Shown in pieces: positions 16,078 through 23,765 of a stretch of DNA of 64,000 nt. Below the pieces are notes generated by a model. That model did no database searches. It was not told where the DNA came from and was given only the letters and a program-made list of their open reading frames with translations. The position numbers and the translations under genes were made by a program. Position 1 is the first letter of the stretch. Each line of letters begins with the position of its first letter. Source of the DNA: Bacteroidota bacterium (lineage in GTDB: Bacteria; Bacteroidota; Bacteroidia; B-17B0; Aurantibacillaceae); assembly GCA_021156365.1 (NCBI GenBank), contig JAJNDK010000006.1:248001-312000 (forward strand). Reading direction: 5' to 3'.

Positions 16078-18603
16078 ATGAGAAAAGTCTGGCCGGCACT
16101 ACTACTTGGCTTTGTGATGTTGGATGCAAACGCGCAGCTTTCCACCAGTACGGCTATGACTCCCACACAACTGGTACAAAATGTATTGCTGGGCGGAGGA
16201 GTTACGGTTTCCAATGTCACCATTCACGGGTATTCCAATGCGATCGGGAATTTCAGTCTCGGTTCGGCATCTACTATCGGTTTTCAGAACGGGATCGTGC
16301 TCACTACCGGAACTGTTTTGGCAAACGATCCGATACTGGGCTCCGGCTATGGTCCGCAGGGACCGAATAATTCCTTCAGCAATGGAAAAGACAACGGATA
16401 CCCGGGCGATGCTTTACTTGCAAGTCTTACGGGCGGGGATATCTTTAATGCAACGGTCATAGAGTTCGATTTTATTCCTGCATACGACAGTATCCGTTTC
16501 AATTATGTGTTTGGCTCCGAAGAGTACCCGGAGTGGGTGTGCTCACAATACAATGACATTTTTGGTTTTTTTATCAGTGGCCCCAATCCGGCAGGAGGCA
16601 ATTATGTAAACAGGAATATTGCATTGATCCCGAACACCGGACTTCCGGTAGCTATTAACACGATCAATTCCGGGAATATTGGAAGCAATGGCAGCTTCGG
16701 TGGATGTACGAGCCTGAGTTACTCGAATCTATACGTATCGAATGGAAGCGGCGTACTTCAATACGATGCCTACACACGAAAATTGCCGGCAAAGGCTGCA
16801 GTCAGATGCGGGTATACCTACCATTTTAAAATAGCTATTGCAGATGTAGGAGATGGAATTTATGACTCGGGCGTTTTTATAGAATCCAATAGCTTTGTTT
16901 CTTCCAACAATATACAGATCACGCAACAAATAACCATGTCGGGTAATAATTCTTCGCTGAACGAAGGATGTGGAAATGCCGCTATTACTTTTACACGGCC
17001 TCCGCAAAGTACTTTTGTCAGTGATACCATTTTTCTTTCGTATTCAGGATCTGCTGTGTTAAATACAGATTACACCGTGTCGGCCAATCCTTCTTCGTAT
17101 GTGATCATACCGGCCGGCCAGGCCAGCACTACATTGAATATTCTCGCTAATTCCGACGGCTTGCAGGAGATCCAGGAAAATATACAGATCCAGGTAACCG
17201 GCCTGATCAATACCTGCACATCGCAAACAGAGAACCTGCTGATACATATCAATGATGTTTTACCTGTCACTTTACTCACAACCGATACTATGGTCTGCCC
17301 CGGTACTTCCCTCGATATGTATGCGTTTGCGAGCGGAGGAAGTAACAATGACATACAGTTTGAATGGCATGACCTATCAGGTGCATTGGTGTCGGCTAAT
17401 TCACAACTGACTATCCCATCTGTTTCCAATACGTATTATATTGTTACCGCTCAGGATGAATGCCTGAGTACTGCAGTTTCCGATACGGTTTATGTACATA
17501 CCGTGTCTGAGAATTATATGTCTGCAGCTTATTTCGATGTATTGAACAACCCGGTAGATATTGCAGCGAGTGAAAAGTGTGACAGTGTGGTACTGATCAT
17601 GAACAGAACAGGGATGTCGCTTTCGGTTCAGGATACATTTTATTACAGCCTTACCGGATCTGCTCAAAACGGCATTGACTATACAAATCTTCCGCTGTAT
17701 TTGGTCTTCCTGCCGAATGAAACAAGCAAGACCATTGGCCTTGATATTTTTGATGACGGGATCTCTGAGATCTCTGAGACGATCATTGTGAACACATTGC
17801 CGGTTGCTTCCAACAGGTGCGCAAATCCGGTGTTCTCGGATACCTTGTTGATAAAGGATCTCAAACCACTTGTTGTCAGTACCTTTGATACTGTTTTATG
17901 TATCGGAGAAACAATAACGCTCTCTGCCAGCGCTACCGGGGGATTCGGTGGGTATACCTACACCTGGAGCAATGGTCTGGGTGCAGGGCAAACGCATTCG
18001 TATACGGCAAGTGTGCCGGAAGTATTTACCGTGCAGGTTCAGGATGATTGCGGGAATACCTCACTGCCGGATACCTGTTCTGTGAATATTCATTACAATG
18101 ATCCCTGGCTTGCTGATATTCCGGATGATACTGCCTGTTATGAGCGGGATTACTTTTTTTATGTGAATGCAGTAAATGCAAGTCTGCCGGTATCGTATAC
18201 ATTCCAAACGGATCTTTCCCAGGTACATCATTCTCCTACTGTTTCGAATGGTTTTATTGTAGGCTCTGTTACTATGGAAGAAACCATCATTGTGCAGATC
18301 ACCGACCGCTGTTTTAAAACGGCAAGCGATACCTTTTCGCTGGCTATCAAGGATTGTGAGATCGTGCTCCCCACTATTATTACCAACAACGGTGATGGGA
18401 TCAATGATATCCTGTACTTCAAGAACCTGGAATACTATCCCTATCCAAAGCTCATTATTTTTAACAGGTGGGGAATGAAAATGTATGAAACCAGCAACTA
18501 CGACAACCGGTACAGGCCGGATTACACCGATGGTACATATTATTACATCCTCGAATTGCAGAATGGCAAAAAATACCCGATGTACTTCCTGGTCACACAC
18601 TAA
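16078..18603 (+). CDS. Choice-of-anchor L protein with gliding-motility type B T9SS domain
   Basis: An 841-residue surface protein. The signal peptide ends at DANAQ (about residue 20). Residues 30-275 form a choice-of-anchor L domain (NYVFGSEEYPEWVCSQYNDIFGFFISG). Residues 290-390 and 490-600 resemble Calx-beta strands (DYTVSANPSSYVIIPAGQ, SETIIVNT). Ig-like segments with VSDTVYVHT and LSASATGG follow, and the last 85 residues (PTIITNNGDGINDILYF, IFNRWGMKMYE, DGTYYYILEL) are the gliding motility-associated C-terminal domain, a type B T9SS signal. It is likely an adhesin secreted to the cell surface. A near-consensus TATATTTA box ends 4 nt before the ATG. Confidence 0.92.
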   Translation: MRKVWPALLLGFVMLDANAQLSTSTAMTPTQLVQNVLLGGGVTVSNVTIHGYSNAIGNFSLGSASTIGFQNGIVLTTGTVLANDPILGSGYGPQGPNNSFSNGKDNGYPGDALLASLTGGDIFNATVIEFDFIPAYDSIRFNYVFGSEEYPEWVCSQYNDIFGFFISGPNPAGGNYVNRNIALIPNTGLPVAINTINSGNIGSNGSFGGCTSLSYSNLYVSNGSGVLQYDAYTRKLPAKAAVRCGYTYHFKIAIADVGDGIYDSGVFIESNSFVSSNNIQITQQITMSGNNSSLNEGCGNAAITFTRPPQSTFVSDTIFLSYSGSAVLNTDYTVSANPSSYVIIPAGQASTTLNILANSDGLQEIQENIQIQVTGLINTCTSQTENLLIHINDVLPVTLLTTDTMVCPGTSLDMYAFASGGSNNDIQFEWHDLSGALVSANSQLTIPSVSNTYYIVTAQDECLSTAVSDTVYVHTVSENYMSAAYFDVLNNPVDIAASEKCDSVVLIMNRTGMSLSVQDTFYYSLTGSAQNGIDYTNLPLYLVFLPNETSKTIGLDIFDDGISEISETIIVNTLPVASNRCANPVFSDTLLIKDLKPLVVSTFDTVLCIGETITLSASATGGFGGYTYTWSNGLGAGQTHSYTASVPEVFTVQVQDDCGNTSLPDTCSVNIHYNDPWLADIPDDTACYERDYFFYVNAVNASLPVSYTFQTDLSQVHHSPTVSNGFIVGSVTMEETIIVQITDRCFKTASDTFSLAIKDCEIVLPTIITNNGDGINDILYFKNLEYYPYPKLIIFNRWGMKMYETSNYDNRYRPDYTDGTYYYILELQNGKKYPMYFLVTH

Positions 18604-18626
18604 AACGGCGATTGGAAATAATTGAC

Positions 18627-18634
18627 TAATTTTG
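18627..18634 (+). promoter_or_regulatory. -7 box of the DUF4920 gene
   Basis: TAATTTTG, perfect TAnnTTTG, 12 nt before the ATG at 18647. Confidence 0.5.
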
Positions 18635-18646
18635 TAAAAAAAAAGA

Positions 18647-19120
18647 ATGAAAAAGATAGGAATTATAGTGCTGTTGATCGTTTCAGCAGGTGTTTTGAAA
18701 GCACAGCCACCAAAAGGAAAAGCAAATGCAGGTGATACATACGGAGCAAAAGTAGATGTGAAGGATGCGATCCAGGCGGCAGAGCTTCCTGCACAGCTCG
18801 CAAAAAAAGATACAGTAAGTGCAAAGATAAAAGGAAAAGCAATGGCATCCTGTGCAAGCAAAGGCTGCTGGATGACACTGCAGGTGAATGACAGCACAAC
18901 TGCTTTCATCAAAATGAAAGATTATGCATTTTTTGTTCCGATGGCTATTGCAGGAAAAACAGTGGTGGTTGATGGCGTAGCTTATACCAAAACAACTTCC
19001 GTTGCCGAATTGAAGCATTACGCAGAAGATGGAAAAAAATCACAGAAAGAAATAGATGCCATTACCCAGCCGAAGAACGAGATCCGTATCATGGCCAACG
19101 GTATCACGGTTGTTGAATAA
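18647..19120 (+). CDS. DUF4920 exported protein
   Basis: A 157-residue protein with a signal peptide (IVLLIVSAGVLKAQ) and a small beta-rich domain. Conserved features of DUF4920 are visible: an initial GDTYGAKVDVKDAI, VSAKIKGKAMASCASKGCWMTL with two cysteines, VPMAIAGKTVVVDGVAY, and a C-terminal helix AELKHYAEDGKKSQKEI. The Cys-Cys spacing and GCWM motif suggest a metal or cofactor site, but no function is established. It is followed by a terminator at 19148-19174. Confidence 0.87.
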   Translation: MKKIGIIVLLIVSAGVLKAQPPKGKANAGDTYGAKVDVKDAIQAAELPAQLAKKDTVSAKIKGKAMASCASKGCWMTLQVNDSTTAFIKMKDYAFFVPMAIAGKTVVVDGVAYTKTTSVAELKHYAEDGKKSQKEIDAITQPKNEIRIMANGITVVE

Positions 19121-19147
19121 GCAAACCGAATTTTGTACGCTAAAGAG

Positions 19148-19174
19148 CTCCGTTTTACCGACGGAGTTTTTTTA
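19148..19174 (+). terminator. Rho-independent terminator
   Basis: CTCCGT, 7-nt loop, ACGGAG, then seven T residues, 28 nt downstream of the DUF4920 stop. Confidence 0.8.
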
Positions 19175-19189
19175 TTACTTTCGTAGGGC

Positions 19190-20011
19190 ATGTCATTTTT
19201 CAGCTCCACATTTTTTGATTTTGGTGTAATCATATTCCTGGTTACTTTTTTAACCGATCTCATTTATCTGCTTCTTTGTTTTATCTGGAAAATAAAAGTG
19301 GATGAGATCAGTGTTTTCTTTAAGATCAAAGCGCCCCTGTTCAGAAAAGAGATTGCCGGTGTTACCTACCTGTTGGGCTGGATCCCATACGGATCCTATA
19401 TCAGGCCCATAGGGATGATAGATGAAGACCTCGAAAAGATCCACGCAGGCGATCTTCCTTTTACCTTCTTAGGTACATCCAAAACAAAACGTTTCGTTTT
19501 TTATCTCGCACCTTATGTGTGGTGGACGCTGGTGTTTTTTCTTTCCTGTATGTTTATAAGCCCGGGCGAAGGCCTGGGTAAGGGACTGCAACTGATGCAG
19601 GATTTTGTAGTAACAGTGATCGATTGTGCATGTGGAAAAATAAACAAGGCGGATTGTCTTTTGCTTATTAAAGGTCTCCTTGTTGGAAAAAATCCTGTCG
19701 CATTTTTACTCGGTTTTTTTATGATCATTAATGTTGTTTTTACGCCCCTGTCGAAATTAATGAGCTGGTGTATAGATGAGCGGAGAAAATGGCCGGTAAA
19801 AACCGCTGGCTTTCTCCTCGGAGCCCTGATGATGTATTTTTATGTATATAAATTCATGGTTTTACTATTCGGGATGGCGGGATTCGGGAAAGGGTTTGCC
19901 TACCTGCTGAGCTATTCTATGGGGATGTACCTGGTGGGAACCGCCATTTTTTTCCTGATGGTCTTCATCGCCAAAATAAGATCGCGTTCCGGTGCCGGAA
20001 ATAACATCTAA
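19190..20011 (+). CDS. Site-2-protease-like membrane protein lacking catalytic motifs
   Basis: A 273-residue membrane protein with about five to six hydrophobic segments. Its N-terminal third follows the layout of M50 (RseP-type) proteases: first helix, a reentrant-like stretch ending in LGWIPYGSYIRPIGM, which parallels the RseP phrase containing IPLGGYVKM, and a later GxFMIINVVFTPLSKLMSW at the position of NLFPxPxLDGG. However, where HExxH should be the sequence reads FLTDLIY, and the LDG aspartate is absent. It is probably a non-catalytic relative (a pseudoprotease), or a convergent membrane protein. It precedes the TPR-SpoIIE gene on the same strand with 19 bp between. Confidence 0.6.
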   Translation: MSFFSSTFFDFGVIIFLVTFLTDLIYLLLCFIWKIKVDEISVFFKIKAPLFRKEIAGVTYLLGWIPYGSYIRPIGMIDEDLEKIHAGDLPFTFLGTSKTKRFVFYLAPYVWWTLVFFLSCMFISPGEGLGKGLQLMQDFVVTVIDCACGKINKADCLLLIKGLLVGKNPVAFLLGFFMIINVVFTPLSKLMSWCIDERRKWPVKTAGFLLGALMMYFYVYKFMVLLFGMAGFGKGFAYLLSYSMGMYLVGTAIFFLMVFIAKIRSRSGAGNNI

Positions 20012-20016
20012 TTTCC

Positions 20017-20024
20017 TATTTTTG
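20017..20024 (+). promoter_or_regulatory. -7 box 6 nt before the TPR-SpoIIE start
   Basis: TATTTTTG, perfect TAnnTTTG, ending 6 nt before the ATG at 20031; supports this start and a leaderless mRNA. Confidence 0.55.
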
Positions 20025-20030
20025 GGGATT

Positions 20031-22277
20031 ATGCCCTATCGCCTAATCCTGATAGCCGCGCTTATTTTTTGCGCGCGTATTGCCAGGTCGCAGTTTGCCG
20101 ACAAAAAATATTACCTGGTCGATTCGCTGGTGATCAGTGACCTGGGAGAAAAAGACAGGCATAAGCTGGACTCCCTGCTGCGGCATTACCACGCAGAGAA
20201 AGTCGATTCCATCCGCCTGAAAGATCTTAACAAGCTTACGCTCCTGGAGGATTTTGAGACCTGGGTTAAGTATGAGAAGGTTTTACTGCGGGAGATCAAA
20301 ATACTTTTTCCCAAACATAGAACCCCCGGTTATGTAAAGTTCCTGAACCGCTTTTACGGAACGGCGCTTTACAATATGAACTATTATTATTCCATGATCA
20401 ACATGGAAGATTCCTCTTTCAAATACCTGCAGTTGTGTATTGAGCCCTTCACTGCGGCAAACGATCACGATGGGCTGGCTGATGCCTATAATGCGATTGG
20501 TGTTTATTACAACCGGATCGGAAAAACGGAGGCGTGCCTGAAATACCTTCAGAAGGGGCTTAAGATCCAGGAAGAGATCCGGAACAAGCAGGGCATTGCC
20601 CGGGCGCGTATTTCCATAGGGCTTATCTACCGCGATCTGGGCCAGTATGATAAAGCCCTCGAAGAATGCAATAAATCGCTGAAGATCCAGGAGGAGATGA
20701 AAGACATACGCGGTCAGTCAGAGCTCTGGAATTACATGGGGATGATCTACAAATGGAGCGGAGACACACTAAAGGCAGAAGAGTCCTATAAAAAAAGTCT
20801 TGCATTCGGAAAAGAATCCGGCGATCTGTACCAATACTCCAGCGCTTTACTGAATCTGGGGATCATTTACCAGGACCGGAAAGAATATGACAAGGCGATC
20901 AGCAATTACGAACAAAGCCTGGAGAATTTCAGAAAACTGAAGAGCACGAACGGGGAATCGTATGCGCTCAATAGCCTTGCCATTACCTGCAACCTCACCG
21001 GCCAGTCTAAAAAAGCACTGAAGTATGCGCAGGCATCACATGAGCTGTGCCTGCAGATGGAGTATCCCGAAAGTCTTGTTAATAGCAGCCAGGTATTGTA
21101 TGATACTTACCGTAGGCTGGGCAGATACAAGGAAGCCTTCGATATGCAGAGCTTCCACTTTATGATGAAGGACAGTGTGGAGAATGTGGAGAACCAAAAA
21201 AAGATCCTGAAGTCACAGCTGGAATTCGAAAGCAAAGAAAAGCTGCTGAAAGTGGAAAAGGCGCAGGAGCAAAAAGACCTGAAGACAGCCGAAGAAAAAA
21301 AACAAAGAGAGATCATTATCGTATCGGTGGTCGTATGTCTTGTGCTGGTAATAGGATTTACGGCATTCCTGTTCAACAGGTTCAGGCTGATACAAAAACA
21401 AAAGAAGATCATTGAGCTGAAAGAGCAGGAGACACAGAAACAAAATGAGATCATTACCGAGCAGAAACATATCGTGGAAGAGAAGAACAAGGAAATACTG
21501 GATTCTATTTCCTATGCCAAGCGATTGCAGGAAGCTATCCTGCCCTCTTTTGCAGATGTGAAGAACCACTTGCCCGAAAGCTTTATTTATTACAAACCCA
21601 AAGACATAGTAGCCGGCGATTTTTACTGGATGGAAACAGTTTCTTCGGCAGGAGGCGAAACCGTTCTTATTGCCGCTGCAGATTCCACCGGGCATGGTGT
21701 TCCGGGAGCGATGGTAAGTGTGGTTTGTTCGAATGCATTGAATCGTACGGTCCTCGAATTCGGGATAACGGAACCCGGAAAGATCCTGGATAAAACCCGG
21801 GAGATCGTTTTGGAAACATTTGCAAAAAGCAATAAAGATGTAAAGGACGGAATGGACATCAGCCTTGTTTCCATACAACGTTCCACTAATCCCCCGGGAG
21901 TGCAGGTAAAATGGGCAGGCGCGAATAACCCGCTTTGGTATGCTTCAACAAATTCCATATCCGGGGCAGCAGAGCTGAAAGAAATAAAAGCCGACAAACA
22001 GCCTGTGGGAAAAACAGACAATCCACAACCGTTCAAAACACATGTCCTGGAACTTGGTAAAGGCGATCTGATCTATCTGTTCACAGATGGTTTTGCAGAT
22101 CAGTTTGGCGGCCCTGCCGGCAAAAAGTTTAAGTACAAACCCTTTGGGGACTTATTATTGAAACTGTATTTGGAAGATCCGACCAGGCAATCCGAAGCGA
22201 TCGATGATGCCTTTAAAAAATGGAAAGGTGAGCTGGAGCAGGTCGATGACGTATGCATTATAGGCATTCGCCTATAA
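20031..22277 (+). CDS. TPR-repeat membrane protein with SpoIIE/PP2C phosphatase domain
   Basis: A 748-residue protein. The start at 20031 gives a signal peptide (LIAALIFCARIARSQ). Residues about 80-410 are TPR units (EACLKYLQKGLKIQEEIRN and similar), a transmembrane helix lies near 427-448, a charged coiled coil near 450-495, and the SpoIIE-type PP2C domain from about 500 to the end: AGDFYWME, AADSTGHGVPGAM, KDGMD and the C-terminal VDDVCIIGIRL, which supply the metal-binding aspartates. It should dephosphorylate an anti-sigma or STAS-type partner in response to a periplasmic signal read by the TPRs. Its last 36 nt are repeated twice downstream. Confidence 0.92.
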   Translation: MPYRLILIAALIFCARIARSQFADKKYYLVDSLVISDLGEKDRHKLDSLLRHYHAEKVDSIRLKDLNKLTLLEDFETWVKYEKVLLREIKILFPKHRTPGYVKFLNRFYGTALYNMNYYYSMINMEDSSFKYLQLCIEPFTAANDHDGLADAYNAIGVYYNRIGKTEACLKYLQKGLKIQEEIRNKQGIARARISIGLIYRDLGQYDKALEECNKSLKIQEEMKDIRGQSELWNYMGMIYKWSGDTLKAEESYKKSLAFGKESGDLYQYSSALLNLGIIYQDRKEYDKAISNYEQSLENFRKLKSTNGESYALNSLAITCNLTGQSKKALKYAQASHELCLQMEYPESLVNSSQVLYDTYRRLGRYKEAFDMQSFHFMMKDSVENVENQKKILKSQLEFESKEKLLKVEKAQEQKDLKTAEEKKQREIIIVSVVVCLVLVIGFTAFLFNRFRLIQKQKKIIELKEQETQKQNEIITEQKHIVEEKNKEILDSISYAKRLQEAILPSFADVKNHLPESFIYYKPKDIVAGDFYWMETVSSAGGETVLIAAADSTGHGVPGAMVSVVCSNALNRTVLEFGITEPGKILDKTREIVLETFAKSNKDVKDGMDISLVSIQRSTNPPGVQVKWAGANNPLWYASTNSISGAAELKEIKADKQPVGKTDNPQPFKTHVLELGKGDLIYLFTDGFADQFGGPAGKKFKYKPFGDLLLKLYLEDPTRQSEAIDDAFKKWKGELEQVDDVCIIGIRL

Positions 22278-22416
22278 TCTGCAGAGTCACGATCCTGGCT
22301 ACCCGCCACGGGTAGATGACGTTTGTATCATAGGTATTCGCCTATAATTCCAAAGTCACCATCCTGATCTCTGCATCAGGGTTGATGATGTGTGTGTGAT
22401 CGGGATCCGCGTATAG
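22242..22416 (+). repeat. Three tandem copies of the SpoIIE C-terminal coding end
   Basis: Unit 1 (22242-22277) is the true end of the SpoIIE gene, coding VDDVCIIGIRL and stop. Unit 2 (22312-22347) codes the same 11 residues and stop; unit 3 (22381-22416) codes VDDVCVIGIRV and stop. Periods are 70 and 69 bp. Units 1 and 2 differ at five positions, all third codon positions. The spacers after units 1 and 2 are also related (agtcacgatcctg versus agtcaccatcctg). Confidence 0.9.
22312..22416 (+). pseudogene. C-terminal scraps of two further SpoIIE paralogues
   Basis: The two downstream units have no open frame leading into them, so they cannot be expressed as proteins. The pattern of almost purely synonymous differences suggests they were once ends of full-length paralogues under selection, left behind by deletion or recombination. 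See the finding on this region. Confidence 0.55.
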
Positions 22417-22457
22417 TGGTTCAATCCGTTTTTTTAGCCGCGATCCCCTATATCATC

Positions 22458-22490
22458 TTGATTTACTTTTCGTATCTTTGCGCTTCAAGT
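22458..22490 (+). promoter_or_regulatory. Promoter of trpS
   Basis: TTG at 22458-22460, 22-nt spacer, TATCTTTG at 22483-22490, ending 7 nt before the ATG at 22498. Predicts a leaderless or near-leaderless transcript. Confidence 0.6.
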
Positions 22491-22497
22491 TTTTTAT

Positions 22498-23466
22498 ATG
22501 TCACGTATACTTACAGGGATACAGAGTACAAACATTCCGCACCTCGGAAATATTCTGGGAGCAATGCTTCCTGCTATTTCCATGAGCAAGGATCCTGCAA
22601 ACAACTGTTTGTTTTTTATTGCAGATCTTCACTCCTTAACCACTATCAAGGATGCCGCTTTCCGCAGGGAGAGTACGTATTCGGTGGCTGCGGCATGGCT
22701 GGCCCTGGGCTTCGACATAGAGAAGAACCTCCTGTATCGCCAGAGCGATGTGCCCGAAGTATGCGAGCTCACCTGGTACCTCAATTGTTTTGCCCCGTAT
22801 CCGATGCTGGCGAATGCACATTCGTTCAAAGATAAATCGGACCGCCTGAGTGATGTGAACGCGGGTTTATTTACCTATCCTGTGCTGATGGCTGCTGATA
22901 TTTTATTGTACGATGCCAATTTTGTTCCGGTAGGAAAGGATCAGCTCCAGCACCTCGAGATCACAAGAGATATTGCAGAGAAGTTCAATCATCTGTATGG
23001 CGAAACATTTGTAGTGCCACAAGCGAAGATCGATGAACAGGTAATGATAGTTCCGGGGATCGACGGACAAAAAATGAGCAAGTCTTACAACAATTTTATC
23101 AATATTTTTCTGCCGGAAAAGGAGCTGAAAAAAGTGATCGGAGCGATCGTAACGGATGCGAAAACCCTCGAAGAGCCAAAGGATCCGGATACCTGCAATG
23201 TTTTCCAGATCTACCGCCTGCTGGCAGATGCATCGCAGCTCGAAGCCATGCGTGCGAATTATCTCGGAGGAAATTACGGATATGGACATGCGAAGGCAGC
23301 TTTGTTGCAACTGATCCTGGAGAAATTCAACGCTGCCAGAACTGCCTATGATCAGCTGATGACAGATAAAGCCATGTTGGATGCTCAATTGAAAAAGGGA
23401 GAAGACAAAGCACGCGTTATCGCCACAAGTGTGCTGGATCGGGTAAGAGGCAAGATCGGGTATTGA
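22498..23466 (+). CDS. trpS: Tryptophan--tRNA ligase
   Basis: A 322-residue class Ic aminoacyl-tRNA synthetase of normal length. The HIGH-equivalent lies in QSTNIPHLGNILGAM near residue 13, and KMSKS is at 192-196 in GIDGQKMSKSYNN. The specificity region with DLHSLTT and LLYDANFVPVGKDQLQHLE is typical of bacterial TrpRS. It charges tRNA-Trp with tryptophan. Monocistronic, with the promoter described at 22458-22490. Confidence 0.97.
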   Translation: MSRILTGIQSTNIPHLGNILGAMLPAISMSKDPANNCLFFIADLHSLTTIKDAAFRRESTYSVAAAWLALGFDIEKNLLYRQSDVPEVCELTWYLNCFAPYPMLANAHSFKDKSDRLSDVNAGLFTYPVLMAADILLYDANFVPVGKDQLQHLEITRDIAEKFNHLYGETFVVPQAKIDEQVMIVPGIDGQKMSKSYNNFINIFLPEKELKKVIGAIVTDAKTLEEPKDPDTCNVFQIYRLLADASQLEAMRANYLGGNYGYGHAKAALLQLILEKFNAARTAYDQLMTDKAMLDAQLKKGEDKARVIATSVLDRVRGKIGY

Positions 23467-23765
23467 CAGAGTGCGCATAATCATATATTTATGCATTGCA
23501 ATTCCCAAACTTTTGCAATAGCCTGATTTCCGCGAAAACAATCGGAAACTCCCTTTGCGCTCTTAGTGTCTCTGCGAGAAAACTTTAGGATCCGATCTGT
23601 CGAAGGTTTGCATCTGAGAAATCGAGATCAATGGGTTGTAAATCAATGATAGTGCGGAATTTCCGGATGTTAAAACACAAAAAACCTGCTCTTAAACCGC
23701 TATTTCGCCTTTCGTAGAAAATTATGTTGCCGTATGTTCAAAATCATTAATTTCACCTAAATTTT
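23467..23765. other. Gene-free stretch with a repeat remnant
   Basis: 299 bp between trpS and the M13 peptidase. It contains a degenerate dispersed repeat (ctttgcgctcttagtgtctc at 23554-23573, running on to 23584). No gene, RNA or clear terminator seen. Confidence 0.5.

Noticed and set aside
18061-18912. 283-codon minus-strand frame across the end of the type B adhesin and DUF4920
   Set aside because: It is antisense to two convincing genes and spans their terminator-free gap; no domain recognised.
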